DNA from: Poa pratensis
Lineage: Eukaryota; Streptophyta; Magnoliopsida; Poales; Poaceae
Direction of reading: 5' to 3'
Assembly: GCA_947311845.1 (NCBI GenBank)
Contig: CAMZMU010000089.1
Location: 23,995,985-24,059,984, forward strand
Length of the DNA: 64,000 nt
The position numbers and the translations under genes are program-made. The notes under the pieces were generated by a model. It had not been told where the DNA came from and did not search any database. It saw only the letters and a program-made list of their open reading frames with translations. This document shows, piece by piece, positions 1-12,774 of the stretch. Numbering within the stretch: position 1 is the first letter of the stretch; every line of letters begins with the position of its first letter.

Positions 1-576
1 TATGGCATAAGGAGTGGCATCTATGTTATATTTACCGTGTCGACCCGGCTCTTCCCCCTAACGCCAACCCTTACTCTCTTCGACGGTGTTCCCTCCCTCC
101 TCCTACCCAGTTGTACCGCCTCCGACTCACTCATAAATCTCTTTTACCACTCGTTTCTCGTCCTCCTCCGATTTGTCTCTACCTCCATCAACGATAATGA
201 CGTCAAGCTAGGTGTCGGCACCCTGATCCGCTGAGCAATGGCGGACCTTAGTGTAGTCCAAGGGGGGCCATTGCCTCCCCCCCCCCCCCCCCCCCCACCC
301 CCACTAGTTTGTTCCGCTTCAAGAGTTCAAGTCATGTCCCCCTCTTAAAATTTTCTCAAGCTCTGGCTGCCACAACCGTTAAGGGAGATTATTGTCATGC
401 CACCAATTAATTATGGAGCATAATGGCCGTCGTATTGTATCTTGTTCGTTCCTACCTGGTTCGTTCCTTCGTTAGCGGCTAGCGTTGGAAAAGAAAACTC
501 ATAGGTGAGTTTTTTCTTTTTTCGGTATTTATTTTTGCTCTGCAAGCGCTTACGTCGCTCATGATCTGTTTCAGAA
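1..576. other. Intergenic, no gene recognised
   Basis: Short open frames occur here but none resembles a known protein or has a plausible gene structure. The only distinct structure is the poly-C run listed separately. It could be the flank of a transposon that begins outside the window. Confidence 0.5.
277..296. repeat. Poly-C homopolymer (20 C)
   Basis: An uninterrupted run of 20 C is seen, followed by a C-rich ACCCCCAC stretch. Two comparable runs lie at 13718-13737 and 37608-37631. Such tracts are replication-slippage and assembly hot spots, so the exact length is unreliable. Confidence 0.9.
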
Positions 577-580
577 TGGA

Positions 581-960
581 GATTTAGTGCTCCCGAGGTC
601 TAGTGATTTCGTCTCTCTCAAAAAAGAAAAAAAAGAAAAAAAGAAATCTGAAAAAAGACATGCATGTTCTCAAAGATATATTCTTCAAGGTGCAAAATCT
701 CAATGCAAACTTTTACGGTTTGAGCTCCACAAAAAAGACAAAAATGTACATATCTGACTATAGTGAACAATATTTGGTTCCAAATTTTCAACTTTTGTCT
801 AGCCCAAAATGTATTGTATTTTGTATTGATACTTTGCATGTTTGTCGGATATATCGTTAAAAACACGCACGATTGTTTTCAGATTTTTTTTTGAAACTTT
901 TAAATAATTTTGTTTTATTTTTGAAAAAGACGAGATGGCTGTACCTCGGGAGCAAAATTA
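581..960. mobile_element. Foldback (inverted-repeat) MITE-like element
   Basis: The ends are inverted copies: GCTCCCGAGGT at 589-599 and ACCTCGGGAGC at 943-953. The interior is AT-rich and has no coding capacity. Its core (genomic text around 790-840, with a phrase on the pattern CCCAAAATGTATTGTATTTTG) resembles the core of the foldback element at 27058-27418 and the sequence at 28690-29010. Superfamily is not clear because I could not identify a convincing target duplication. Confidence 0.6.
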
Positions 961-3857
961 CTTTCGGCCTTTTTCATGTCGACTATATATAAGCCTGAAT
1001 TGCAACTTCAGTTTAGTGGATTCCTCGGCGTACTGACGACCGAGTTACAAACACGGCACAGCTGCAAAACCCACCGTCTTTGGGTAAAAAGTACACCAAA
1101 CGGGCACGCATAAAAGTGGCGTGCAGCAGCAGCGCGCCATGCCCCGCACCACGCTCAATGCCAAGCCCTGTACTAAATTTTTTACCATGCACGGTGGCTG
1201 ACGCACGCGTGGGGTGGGGCCGCGCCTCTGCAGCACGCCGGTCACGTCGGTCGCCCGGCGGGGCACCCTGCCGGAGGAGGCGATCGATCGACGGAGACGG
1301 CGTGTCACCGTGATCGGATCGAGGGTATCACGCCGGCCGGTGACGGGACACAATATGATGGTCAGTCAGCCTCCACGATGGATGGACGACGGTGATGTGC
1401 AGGCGAGGCAGGCAGACGCCAGTGGGAGTAGGATAGGGTCACTCCCTCACTCGCTGACTCACGCTACGTGCAGGCGAGGCAGGCAGGCCACGATGGATGG
1501 CCCCCCATGCTAGCCAGTACTACTACATGCCTCGTCGATCGATGGGTGAAAGCAAAAGAACAAAGCGAGGGAGCAAATGCTTTTGATTTGGCGCGGACCC
1601 ATGAAAGCTGTGTTGTTTTTTAACCGCTGCCAGTGCCATGGACGGAACATACTACTTGGAAAAAGAAACTTGCTTTTGCGCCGGACTGCATTTTAAAGAT
1701 GTGGTTTTCAGTTTACTGCTCATAGGCACAGTTAAAAGAAAAGAAAAAAAAAGAGAGTTGGAGCTCTGTAACGAGATGCACTTCACACGAGTTGACCAGT
1801 CGTAGTTGAGATTATCAGACTCCATCGGGTCGACGCATCAGCCTACGATGACGTCCACTCACTAGCCACACATGTAACTCGCCAGGTTCAGAAATTATTC
1901 TTGTCGATATTGTAGCACCATCGCCGTAGGACAAATAGATGAGCTGCCTTCATGGAAAGGAAAGGACTAGGAATCGCGGAAGCAAGAGGGGAAGTCCAGA
2001 GGCGCTAGGAACACGACGACCCGGAAGCCAACAAGCAAGGCAATCATGGCGAGTTCAACCCGAGTTTGAAGAAGATGTTCGCATGCATGCATACTGCATT
2101 CAATGGCATGGCAGGCGCAGAGAGAGAACAAGCGGATGAGACGTAGTACATCTGTACATGGCCGTGATCTCAACAGTGTAGAGAGAGAGAAGGAAGAGGG
2201 ATTTTGTTTGGCTTCAAGCAAGCCATGGCTACGATGCAGCTAGCTTTGGGGCAGCAGAAAAGCCGGTTTCCCCTCGCTAGCTGTTGCGGACTGTGCTCGA
2301 TCGCTCGCCTCAAAAGCGCCGCTGATCGATGGGTCTCGAGAGAAAACAAAATCAACGAGCATTCATTTCAAGCGAATCCACAGCTAAATGTGCGCGCATA
2401 GATTCGGAATGTGCAGCAGCAGATCATGTACCCATGCACTCCACTATCTTTTAAGGCTAGGACACTCTCCCACTGGCATTGCTCACTGCCACAATCTCAC
2501 ACGAATCTCTCAAAAGAAAAAAAACGAAATAAACTTATGAAATGCACATTATTAAGGCAAGATCTGAATATGCGTTGATGCGAAGCAATAGCTAAACAAC
2601 AAGCTAGAAACGTACCTGATGCCTGATGACAGAAGAGGGAACTAGTATGCTCAAAATCCAAGCAGCCCTTTCAAGTATAGCAGCTCCCAAGCTATATCCA
2701 AAGCTTCCCTCGGCGGCTCCCTTCAATTGGCAACGGAAGTATAGCAGCAACGGTTAAGCAGCGGATAAGCAAGCTAATAAGATCGCATCCAAAGTGGCAT
2801 GGAGCCGGAGGGATGCCGAGCTTATATATAACCCGAGAATCCAAAGTCGAAAGCAAAGCTAAGTTTTTTTTTTTTTTTTGAGAAAGCAAAGCTAAGCTAG
2901 CCAGGGCCATATGCATGCATGCAGTCTACCCAAAGCTAAAGCCAGAGCCCGCGCACACGCACAAAGCGGCCGTCTTTTTACGCGCGCCGCTTCTTTTTAC
3001 TCCTATAATTAAATTTAACCAGCTGCTTCTCCTCTCTTTTTCCCACTCGCCTTTGGTATGTGTACGGTTAATTTTTTGTCGTGGCTTTGCACACGGTGAC
3101 ACGGCGAAAAGAAAACTCGGGAAAGAGACGGCCGACCGAGGTCGCTTGGGAAGACGAAGTGGCTACAGGTGTTGTGTGGCCACTCGATCGTTTCCTTCGA
3201 GAGGTTGTTGGGCTGCGAGCGCGTGCGTCGGCCGGCGCGGCGGCGAGGGAGGAGCCGTACGTCGGCCGGAGCAAACTCAGCAAAGCGAGGGAGAGAAAGC
3301 AATGCCATGCACGCGACGGAGCAAGAGAAAGCGACCCGCCGCTGCCCGAAAAGAGATGGGGAGCGTCGCCGAAAATCCATATATACACAGTTTGTGGTAA
3401 GAGTATCTCCACGGCCGCGTTCAACTCGGCTCCCAATAGGCGTTTTAGGCGCGTCCCCCAACGGCGCGCCCAATAGCCGAAAAGTTATCGGCATGCCCCA
3501 ATACAGCGTCCGACAACCCCGCTTCGCACCCAGATTCTAGGAACGCAAGCGGCCGTGCCAGCAACCGCGGCAACGCGCGCCTCGTCCAATCCTGACGGGC
3601 GGGGCGACGCGTCAGCCACACAACGGCCATGCGGATTTATTATGACCGGTTTGTGCGTTTTAATGACGTAGCGGCTTCCCAGGCGGGCGCAGACAACGCG
3701 ACGCGTCGAGCGCAACACTGGAAGGTCAGTTGGTGGCGCGCACGTGTCGTCGTCAATGCGCGTGGCAGACGTACCGGTGGCGTCGTTAATGTGGCATGGC
3801 GCATCTCTCCTCTCCACACAACACCAACTCGCCTCTCCCACAGAAACCCTAGCCACC
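961..3857. other. Intergenic, no gene supported
   Basis: The sequence alternates GC-rich stretches (1080-1510 and 3150-3850) with AT-rich ones. Many overlapping open frames exist on both strands of the GC-rich parts, as expected from base composition alone. None shows a domain, a splice structure or a protein I recognise. The stretch 3415-3857 leads directly into the decayed gene at 3858 and may be its old promoter and 5' UTR. Confidence 0.5.
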
Positions 3858-4804
3858 ATGCCAGGCAGTCGCAAGCCGCGATCGGAGCAGAGCGCCGAGG
3901 ATGTGCTCCGCCGCCAGCAGATGGCCGCGGACCGTCGTGCTCGGCGCGAGCGCGCCAACGCAGCCACGACTGCGGCCATGACTCCCGAGCTCCGCCACGA
4001 GCACCTCGACCAGCAACGTCTCCTCAGCGAGGATCGGATGATGGGCAGGCGTTTGCCCGCGAGTTGCGACGCGAGGAGGAGGAGTGGAACGCGGCCCAAG
4101 AACGCCGCCGCGTAGAGCAGCGCGAGGCAGACCTCTTCCAGCCGCGCCGCCGCCCTGAGGAGGGCAGTTCGTCCCGAGCTCCACCGGCGGCATACCCTCT
4201 GCCGTCGCGTGGTTTCCTTGCAGGCGCGGCCAGCTCTTCCCGCGTCGTGATGCCTCCGACGACGACGCTCTCGGAGGAGGAGGTGGAGGACTACCGTCGG
4301 CACAACATACCGGTGCTAGACGACTTTGGGCTCCCACCGGGGTGGGTGCTCAACGTCGTCAAGGTGCCGGTGGCGCCGCCGCTGAGTGGCAGGCCCCGCC
4401 TCGAGTACATCATGCGGTAGTGGAGGGACCTGTCGTTTGAGCAGCGTGCCGACCGCTTCTACTCCATTTCGTCGCTGTACTGGGACTTCGTGATAGGCGC
4501 GGAGCACGAGGCGCGCCGCGGCTCCTTCTTCCTCCCCAGCGGCACGCGGGAGCCGCCGCCGGAGTGGTTCCACTCCGACTATGAGCGTGGTTGCTCGTCA
4601 TCGAACGACGAGATACCCGACCTCACCTTGCCGGCGACAACAGCGTCACGGGCACCGGAGGAGAGGGCGCAAGAACCTGCCCCCGCCCCACCATCGGCAC
4701 CGGCACCGGCCCCGGCAGAGGAGGACAGCGACGACGACTGGTCGGAGCCGGAGGAGTGGGAGGGAATGCAGGCCGCCATCGAGGCCTCCCTCCGCCGCCG
4801 CTAG
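3858..4804 (+). pseudogene. Decayed gene of unknown function, acidic C-terminus
   Basis: A reading frame opens at the ATG at 3858 in a good plant context (GCCACCATGCC) with residues MPGSRKPRSEQSAED and a strongly basic, Arg/Gln-rich N-terminal third. Near 4040-4050 the coherent protein switches frame: the first frame runs out into Arg/Ala noise while the second continues as GQAFARELRREEEEWNAAQ. The second frame is cut by an in-frame TAG at 4418-4420 and then continues in the same frame (WRDLSFEQRADRF...) to a TAG at 4802-4804, ending in an acidic tail (DSDDDWSEPEEWEGMQ). One frameshift and one nonsense codon make it a pseudogene as sequenced. The overall pattern (charged N-terminus, a middle block with PGWVLNVVKVP, acidic tail) matches no family I can name; I suspect a grass-lineage family with many degenerate copies. 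Downstream (5060-5170) lies an odd AT-rich tail built from repeated TTAAATTTCGTT words. Confidence 0.6.
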
Positions 4805-5228
4805 ATCAAACCCCACCACGCTCGGTGACGGCGGCGACCCGGAGACGTTCCTCAAGGCCGGAGCCGCCGCGGGTGAAACCAAAAGCCTCCGCGACGGCGG
4901 CACGGATGAAACTTCCTCCTCAGCGGCCGGAGATCATTGAGACATGCAAGACATGCCGCCGCCAGGAGAGTCATCTTCCTCGATGCTGCCGTGTAGCTGG
5001 TTTTACCGTCGCCGGGACTAGCTTCCTTCTCGAGCGTCTGCCGGCAGAGCCGCTAGATCTAGGGTCTAGGGTTTAGTTTAAATTTAGTTAAATTTCGTTT
5101 AAGTTTGTTAAATTTCGTTTGTCAAATTTCGTTAAAGTTTGTTAAATGTCCTTCAAATTCAATGAAATATCGTCGGTTCGTCCATATTCGTCTTTGTGTC
5201 GGTGTAAAACTGCACCTCGTTGATTTTC

Positions 5229-5430
5229 GTCCAGTTCCGAGAATATTTCCCGGCTTGCTTTTCTGAAACAAAAAGACAGCAGAAAACAGGAACTTGCACT
5301 GTGGCATCTTGTTAATAGGTTAGTCCCAGAAAATGCATTAAAATGATATGAAGTGTATATAAAACATGTAGCAATTTGTATAAATCATGCATGGAACATA
5401 AAAAATTATAGATATGTTTGAGACGTATCA
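5229..5430 (-). mobile_element. Truncated LTR fragment (5' end, minus orientation)
   Basis: This stretch is closely similar by eye to the 5' end of the solo LTR at 47632-49270 (shared words include GGTTAGTCCCAGAAAATGCAT and GAGACGTATCA at the terminus). It ends at the LTR terminus at 5430 and is truncated on its left side. Both copies lie in the same orientation. About 200 bp of an LTR that is normally over 1.5 kb survive. Confidence 0.7.
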
Positions 5431-5805
5431 AGCAACTCTCCCCTAAAAATGTATTTTGACATCCCACAACTTAGGCAGACACTTAGCCCCGACATGTAGC
5501 CAATTTTCATGCTCTCCTTTCATATCTCCTAGGGTAATCTTCAAAGACTTGATGAATTTAGGTCGAGACTTCGTGGTCAAGGTGTTTTTTTTGAAAGATC
5601 AAGGTCAAGGTGATGTATGTAAAAATTAAATGTTGTCTAGCCAAGTGGAATGTCCCATGCAGACCCACAAACCAAGGTATTGGAATTGGAAAATTCCAAT
5701 CTTATAAGTAAATTGCTATTCAAACTTCAAAGTGAGCAAGGAGTGTGAAAAGACCTCCTTCAAAACAATAACATGGGATCAAAATCCTTTACCATGTAGG
5801 GTAGA
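5431..5805. other. Non-coding stretch before the solo LTR
   Basis: I see no gene. The text just outside the LTR terminus at 5430 (leader-like CTCTCCCCTAAAAATG) may be remnant internal or flanking sequence of a retrotransposon. It ends at the target duplication GTAGA (5801-5805) of the next element. Confidence 0.45.
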
Positions 5806-7938
5806 TGTTGGATGTATGCCCAAAAGGCAATAAAGTTTAACATCTGATTCATAATTATGCTTCATGATTCTATGTTATAACTGCGGTGACTCCTGAATAT
5901 GTGATTCAGAGGAAACTCACTCGCACGTGTAGAGACATGAACAGAATAAAGTATACCCTAGTCTTGCCTTTTAGACTAATTCGTTGATTGCTAGAGACCA
6001 CGTTTTTCTGGTCTGGGACACTGTTTATGTCAGCATCAATGAGTGGCATATTGTTGGTGGAAACATTATGGCTGGGTAGACCCAAATCGTTGATATGCTA
6101 AGTAAGATTCCAAAGTGTCTTTTTGTCCTTAGTGCAATATCGCAGATGGTTATTATATGACATGTCCATTGACCATGAGGTTATTAGAGTTGTGTATACT
6201 GTAAGAATTATTTTGGTACTGTCAACACCACGGCCGTAACTGGGTGGTAAAGCGGCAGTCACTAGGTGATTAACAAGGTGTGCATAATACCTAATGTTCC
6301 AAGATGGGAAATTACTCCTCTGTCAAAAGAGAGATACTTCCAGGGCCCACTCGGTATGTATGATATCCAATATGTTCTGCAGACAATGCATGATGAAGTT
6401 ACATCATGTGGGATATGGGATTACGGGAACGAGAAAAGGAAATTTACCGGTAACGAGATAGACATAGATATAGTGAATCAGGGATTGATTCATGGAAATA
6501 TCAGGAATACTTTATCTCGGGTAATTTCAGTATCGTGAGTAATGGGAATGACGAATTAATAATCAACAGGTTCAACAGAGTGTCCTTCGCATAACGGTAG
6601 CAGTTATTCAGGTAGCCCATGTACTTGACCCTGACCGGTGATTAGATGGAAACATCTAATTATAGCTACACGTTATCGAACCTGTAGGGTAACACGCTTA
6701 AGTCAGTTCTAGTTTGTTGTGTATATGGTTGGTCTGGATACCGAGAGACTATCACCGGAATGGTTTCTGTGTGGTAGATAATATCTTATATCAGAGAGAT
6801 TGGATTATGCAGACACTAGGTGTCTCGGAGTAATAGAGATAGTTTCTATCACTAGTCGGATTTATTCCGAGGGTTTATATAAGAGGGAAATATTTATCCG
6901 GAGTATTTTGTCTGCGGACACTGGGTGTCCCGGATCATGTAAAAGGGTTTTATATGATAAGTAATTAATTCGGGGAATATTCTGTAAAAGGAAATATTCA
7001 AATAAGAATTAATTGGACAAAATATTATTTAATTAAATATTAATTTATTTAATTAATAAATAAATAATTTATTGGAAAAATATTAAATTGGAGCCCACCG
7101 AAGGGGCTGCCAAGTGGGCCCACCACCCCCACAAGGGGTGGGTGGGCCAAGGCAAGTGGAGGGGGGAAGTTCCCCCTCTCCCCAAACCCTAGTGGGCCAA
7201 AAGCCCATTGGGGGAGGCGGTTTGTGGGGAGCCTTGGTGGACAAGGACTCCTCCCCTCAAACCGACTTGGGGGGGGGGGGATCCGGCCGGCGCACCAAGG
7301 GGCAAGGGTTTGCCCCCTTGCCCAAGCATCCCTACCCCTTGGCCTCCTATATAAACCCCCACCCCCTCTCCTTTGGAGAGACACAAGTTTAGATCTCCTC
7401 TAGTTAGATTAGAGGGAACCTCTAAATATTTAGAGGGATCCTCCCAATTAGATCTAGATCTAGATGTATAATCTCGCTCTCCCTCCTTCTCATGTGTTGA
7501 GATCTCCACCTTCATATACACCAGCGGTGAGTGCTTCAAGTGTGGACGGCGAAGCCCTGCTGGACTAGATCAGATGTATGCGTGCGAAACTCAAAGGGGT
7601 GATCCGTTGATAAACGGTTGACCCTATCTCACTCTGTTGGATCAAGGCGGGACGCGAGGAGTCTACGATATTCTCTCGGCTAGGCTTAGCCGAGGGAGTT
7701 CTTCCACAAGCTTCATCGACGTCGTCATCGACATCGGCGACGACTACATCGACTACGTCAACCACGTCAACCATGCCGACCACATCAACTTCGTCATCGA
7801 CATCTCTTCCGCTTCAACGGTGTCGGTAACGATTTACAGTTGGATCAAATATGCATGTGTTGCACTTGTATCTTCATAGTAGATCTTGGACGTTGCGTAG
7901 TTGGCGAAAATTTTGTTTTCCATGCACGTAACCCAACA
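5806..7938 (+). mobile_element. Solo LTR, Ty1/copia-type
   Basis: The element begins TGTTGG (5806) and ends CCAACA (7938), the inverted termini expected of a copia LTR. It is flanked by a perfect 5-bp target-site duplication, GTAGA at 5801-5805 and 7939-7943. There is no internal gag-pol, so it is a solo LTR of 2133 bp. Internal phrases such as GGGCCCACTCGGTA and GGTAACGAGATAGA recall the Angela/WIS/BARE kind of Triticeae copia LTR as I remember them, but the family is not identical and is left unnamed. The 3' third is GC-rich and contains a probable TATA (CCTATATAAACC near 7346). Open frames inside it (7049-7539) are compositional. Confidence 0.9.
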
Positions 7939-7943
7939 GTAGA

Positions 7944-8970
7944 AACATAGAGATTCGAACTTTGGGCAACCCATACGCGGGTCAGACGGGAATTTCCGGT
8001 TTTGGGTTTGTCGCCGTTATCGAGTGTGATTCTTGGATGGTAAATACTCTCTCCGTATCAAAATATAGGATGTTTTAGCATTTTTGGGTCCACATGTACC
8101 TAGACATGTTTTAGTACAAGATTCACATGAATGTTGCACTCGGTCATCGTTTTTTACCCCACCACGTATGGCTGCCTGACATCTGTATATTATTAAAACA
8201 TCTTCAGTGGTAGGCTTTCCCCAATGCTTATCTCTTCTCGAAATAGGTTTTCGCCCCGCTATATTTATATAGCAACCAACCGATACAACTGCTGGGGCCA
8301 CAACACAGTCAAGCCCAAATGGGAAAAGAAGAGAAAGGAAAAAGAAAAAAAATGCCGACAACGGCAGATCGACAAAACTAAGATGACACGCAACCGCTGC
8401 GCCCACCGAAAATGTCCGACCACGCTCCTAGATCTCCGAAACGTCGCGTACCAAGCAACACCTTCAAGAAGGACTACGACGATGACGCCGCTGCTGCCCG
8501 GACAAGTCCTAGGGTTTCCCCCATACGCAGGGGTAAGTGGGGAAGGGGTACACCCGACGCCCTTCAAGAAGGAATGACGGCACCCGTAGGCGTCGCCTCG
8601 TCGATGTCGTAAGACGACAAGGATTTCTCCTGACCCCCAAAAAAACCACTACCCAAACGATCCGTAGTCTTCCACTCATCAACGCCGCCCACCTACATGC
8701 GCCACCACGGACTGCACACCACCGTCATCGTCTCACTGTGAACCGATGCGAGGCCTAGAAACGGAAAACGGAAACAGCAGGTTCCGGGGTCGACAGCTCT
8801 GCAGCCACACGGGAGGGAACAACCTCCACCGCTGATGCGGTAGCCGACCGGACGCGGCGGCAGGAGCACACCAGGCCAACACTACAACCGGAGGGCGGCA
8901 GCAGCGCGGCCACCTGGAGGACGCCCTCCACCGCCAGCGGCGGGTGCCGACCGGACGCAGCAGCATGGAC
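7944..8970. other. Repetitive non-coding stretch with MITE half
   Basis: From about 8049 there is a one-sided Stowaway-like end (ACTCTCTCCGTATC with the ATAGGATGTTTTAG motif) lacking its partner, so it appears to be a truncated MITE. From about 8400 to 8970 the sequence is GC-rich with repeated phrases (CTTCAAGAAGGA twice, GACCGGACGCAGC/GACCGGACGCGGC). The same style resumes after the LTR that ends at 10518, so that LTR probably landed in one older repeat. No protein is recognisable. Confidence 0.5.
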
Positions 8971-10518
8971 ACATGTTTTATATACACTTTATATCATATT
9001 ATGACATTTATTAGAATAACCTACTAATAGTTGCCAAAGTGCAAAATCTTCTTGTTTTCCTATTTGTTGTGTAGGAATTATCAAAAATACAAAAGGAAAC
9101 CTTGTTGGAGTCAAATTGAGACTTTCATGAAATCTGTCTGAGAACTTTTTACGGAGATTGTCAGTTTGACCCTCAAAGATGACGTCCAATGGAAATCAAA
9201 TTAAAGAGAAAGTTGTCACAATTTTCCATACGAAGATTTTAAGCCCGAGATCAGCCCAATCGGAGTTCGGATGCGGCCTGTAGTCCCGTTTTTGTGGAAC
9301 CCTAAAAGGGGGACGGAAATCCGAGAGTCTATATAAAGAAGGAAACCCTAGGTCGTGAGAGGCACCCAAGACCACGAATTTTCCTCCTCCCAGGCAGCCG
9401 TCTGGGGGAGGAGAACCTCCTCCACACCATCCTCATCACCAAGGGCAGCCGCCGCCGCCCCCAAGGGCCGCCGCCACCGTGGGCTGCTGCGGGTCGCCGC
9501 CTCCACTCCGGGCTGCACCTCTTCATCAACCTCTCCATCTTCTCCAACGACTTCTCCACCGTCTCCATGATGAAGGGGGAGTAGTCCACCCCCTGGACTT
9601 TGGGTTTGTGGTGGTAATTTGATCTAATCTCTCTATGTATGATCATTGTTGGAGTCCATATGATGTGCTTTGCATAAGTATGGATCTATCTATGTAATTC
9701 TTGTGGTGGATATTGTGGTACGAGATGATTTGTTATACATTTACCGTTGTGTTGGAGCTTTTATGATTTGTCATACTTTGGAGATATTTTATGATACATG
9801 TGATGGTTTGATTTATGCATAATGCCTTGTTTATCCTTGTCATGAGGTGATTGACACCACCAAGTGTGGATAGATGAGAGAGATGTGGTCATGCACACGA
9901 AATATGAATCATTGCACTAGTGTTTAGAATATTGTCCATTATGAAGTATGATGTATGTAGGTACGGGATGGCCGATGTGACAACGGCATATGTATTGAGT
10001 GACATGTGAAATACAGCCCAACATCCTTTATCTGGGGGTAAAAAGGAAGAGTATGATGTGGGAGTGAGAGCAAACACGCTAGCCTTACGAGGGTGACCTA
10101 GCAACACAAATGAGTACTTCTTTCAACTATGTGTTTTAGGACATATAGCCGTTATAAAAACTACCATTAAAACATGACAATTGTGTGTACTTTATCAATA
10201 ACATGATAATCACCGTAGATGAGAGAGAGGATTAAGTGAACCCATGAACCCATGTCCATTATTCCTATAAGAGAAAACCTTTGTCTTGTCCTCTTGCATT
10301 GAAGAGGATTGGGACACTTTTACATTCTTGTTTTGTTACATTCTCATCCATTAAATCAACCATCTTGTTCCTTAAACTTGTTTAGTGCATAATCAACTAA
10401 AACTTGTGACACTTTAGTTGTAGGGAATAGATAACTTTTCCTTCTTGCTCCTGCGGATCGATACCTTACTTCCACATTGAGAGGTGCTACAGTGATCCCC
10501 TGCTCTTGGGGGTTATCA
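8971..10518 (+). mobile_element. 5'-truncated LTR, gypsy-type, plus orientation
   Basis: The start (ACATGTTTTATATACACTT) matches, by eye, a point about 60 bp inside the LTR class exemplified by 47632-49270 read on the minus strand. The 3' end is the grass LTR terminus pattern GTGATCCCCTGCTCTTGGGGGTTATCA, ending at 10518. A TATA-like box (CTATATAAAG) lies near 9330. No coding sequence is present. The missing 5' terminus means no target duplication can be checked, so it is called from the 3' terminus and internal similarity. Confidence 0.7.
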
Positions 10519-12774
10519 CAGGCCGAGCAGCCCGGCCGGACCTAGATCGGGTCCGTAGTCAGCTGCCACGCTGCAGCACGTAGGCCGCCGCCGCTGACCT
10601 CTAGTTCAGCGCCATCGGCCCGGCCAAGCCGAAATCGGGTCCGTTAAGCTCCACCACCACGATGCAGCAGGAAGACTCCATCGCCACCACCTAGTCACCG
10701 TCGCCTCCATCCCCATCTCTAGGAAAAGCCACCGCCTTGCAAGCCGACCGGCCCGCCCGGACCCAGATCGGGCCCAGATCTGGGCTGAGGGGTCACCAGC
10801 TCGTTCGAACAGCGAGCTCCTGCGCCGCCAAGGAGCAACGCCGACGCAGAGAGGCCACCTGGGGCCGGCGCGCCGCCGCCACCAACCGCCTCCAGCCAGA
10901 ACCGCCGCCAACCGAAGAACACCGCCGCCAGCCGCCACCACTCGAGACGGGACGCCGTGCGCGGGCAAGGCCCGGTGGCACACGCCGGCGGCGACGGGAG
11001 GAAGCTACAAGGAGGGGAGGTCGCTGGCTAGAGAGATGGGGAGCCCCGGCCGTCTCTCTCGGGGAGACGACGCGGGAGACACGTGGGGCGGTGGTGTCCG
11101 TAATTCCAATGCTTATCTCTTAGCACGGCATCATATGCAAAGTGCTGATGTGGCAGTATAACTAATGATGAAAAGATTGGTGTTGTATCTTAGCTACTAC
11201 TCTTACACAAATTGATAGGTTAAAAATACTGCTAGCCCAATCTCATACATGTATGAGACAAAAATCATTAGATTTAGATACAAGTCTTACGGAACAATGC
11301 ATTGGGTACAACAATATCTATGGCAACGCTAACATACAATGTATTGGAGAAGACCTTATGCTTCTCCGGCTTTCACTTACTTTGGTTTTATGAACTTTCA
11401 AATTGTTGCTAGGTTCTTCAGGTGATTTTTTTTTGTTTCTAATTTCGTTAATTATGTACATTCTCGTTGCAAAATTTGTTAAGTTAAACTCTTTTGTCAC
11501 CTTATGATCACTTTCATATTTTTACAAATAAACCAATAAGAGAACATATTAAAAAGTTTCAAAAAGTCCTGAAAAATAATTCTTGGATATATATATATAT
11601 ATATATGTTATTTACATATCTGCATAGTTTAGCTCAATAATACTTTGTATTGTAGGCTACACAAAAATAATAAAATCATGGATCTGAAAACGGGTGAAAA
11701 AGAACTCATTTTACTTAGTAGATTTGTTTTTTTTGTCCAGGTCACGTATGAAATGATATTTCTCTAAAAATTTGGGCGTACATGGTAGACATGTATATGT
11801 ATGTGTATGATTTTTTCAAGAATTTTCTGAGATGAAGAAATAAACTTTTGGATTATTTGAAAACCGTGTGCAGTGAAGCTCGGGATCAAGAATTGTTTTT
11901 CGGTTCTGTGAGTACTTTATTTTTCATAGCGTGTTGCTATTTTATCTTGCTTTTGCTGGAAACCATTTCAGCTACGTGGGGTCGCTGTAACGGGCCATGG
12001 CCATTGCAGCATGGAAAAACGATGATGATGGGTATCTTGACTGGGGCTTCTGGATCTTTTGACGGTGTAGCCCGGGCGGGGTAGACTAGATTCGGCCCAC
12101 CAACTTTCGAGCACTCCGAGCTCGTACGACCCCTCTCTCACGCACGCCGAAACAGTTGAGGCAGCCATGTCTAAAGTGCTGGCCGGCAAAGCAAAACCTA
12201 GTTCGTCCCCTCCTTCATCTGTAGTTGTTCCCAGGAGCTTGGTCCAAACCATCAATCAACTTGGGTTGTGTAATTTGTACTACTCTAGTTCCTTGAAACA
12301 AAGCAATAAAGCTAAAGCTTTCGTAGGTCCAGATGGATGAGATAAATGAAAGCCTGAGGAAGAAAGTGTAACTTTGAATCATTCGGTGATAATCGTATCT
12401 CGCTGCAGATCTGACACCACCTAGCGTAACAAAAGAAATTAACTCCTATTTTGCCATGAAAAAGGAAAATCACACTTTGGTGTCCAGCTAGGCAAACATG
12501 CAGGGCATACTAGCCATGAAAAAAGAAAATTCCGACCGATATGCGGTTTGGGTCATTTTTACACCCAAACAGGCACCGCATATCGGCCTGGCCCGGAAAG
12601 TTTTATCCGGGATCCGGATAAGCATTCCCTCCCACACTCCCACATCTAGGGTTAGCCCCCCTCGCCCCCACGCGCACCCCCCCCCCGCCGTCGTTCCCTC
12701 CACCGCGATATGTTTCTCGCCGCCGCTAGGATTAAATAGTTTTGTCAAGCAATTACTCGCGACTCCGCCGCCAA
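10519..12774. other. Non-coding stretch, GC-rich repeat then AT-rich sequence
   Basis: Positions 10519-11110 continue the GC-rich repeat seen before 8971 (phrases like GGCCGGACCTAGATCGGG). From 11120 the base composition drops sharply. A perfect (AT)n tract lies near 11590-11606. The part around 11500-11860 (core with TTTGTATTGTAGGCTACAC) resembles the interior of the foldback family at 27058-27418. I see no gene; 11848-12084 is an open frame without recognisable features. Confidence 0.5.

Noticed and set aside
3485..4337. Long minus-strand open frames opposite the 3858-4804 remnant
   Set aside because: They are rich in Arg, Pro and Ala without motifs and are explained as antisense shadows in GC-rich DNA.
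7049..7539. Open frames on both strands inside the solo copia LTR
   Set aside because: The LTR boundaries and target duplications show that this is LTR sequence; the frames are Gly/Pro-rich compositional artefacts.
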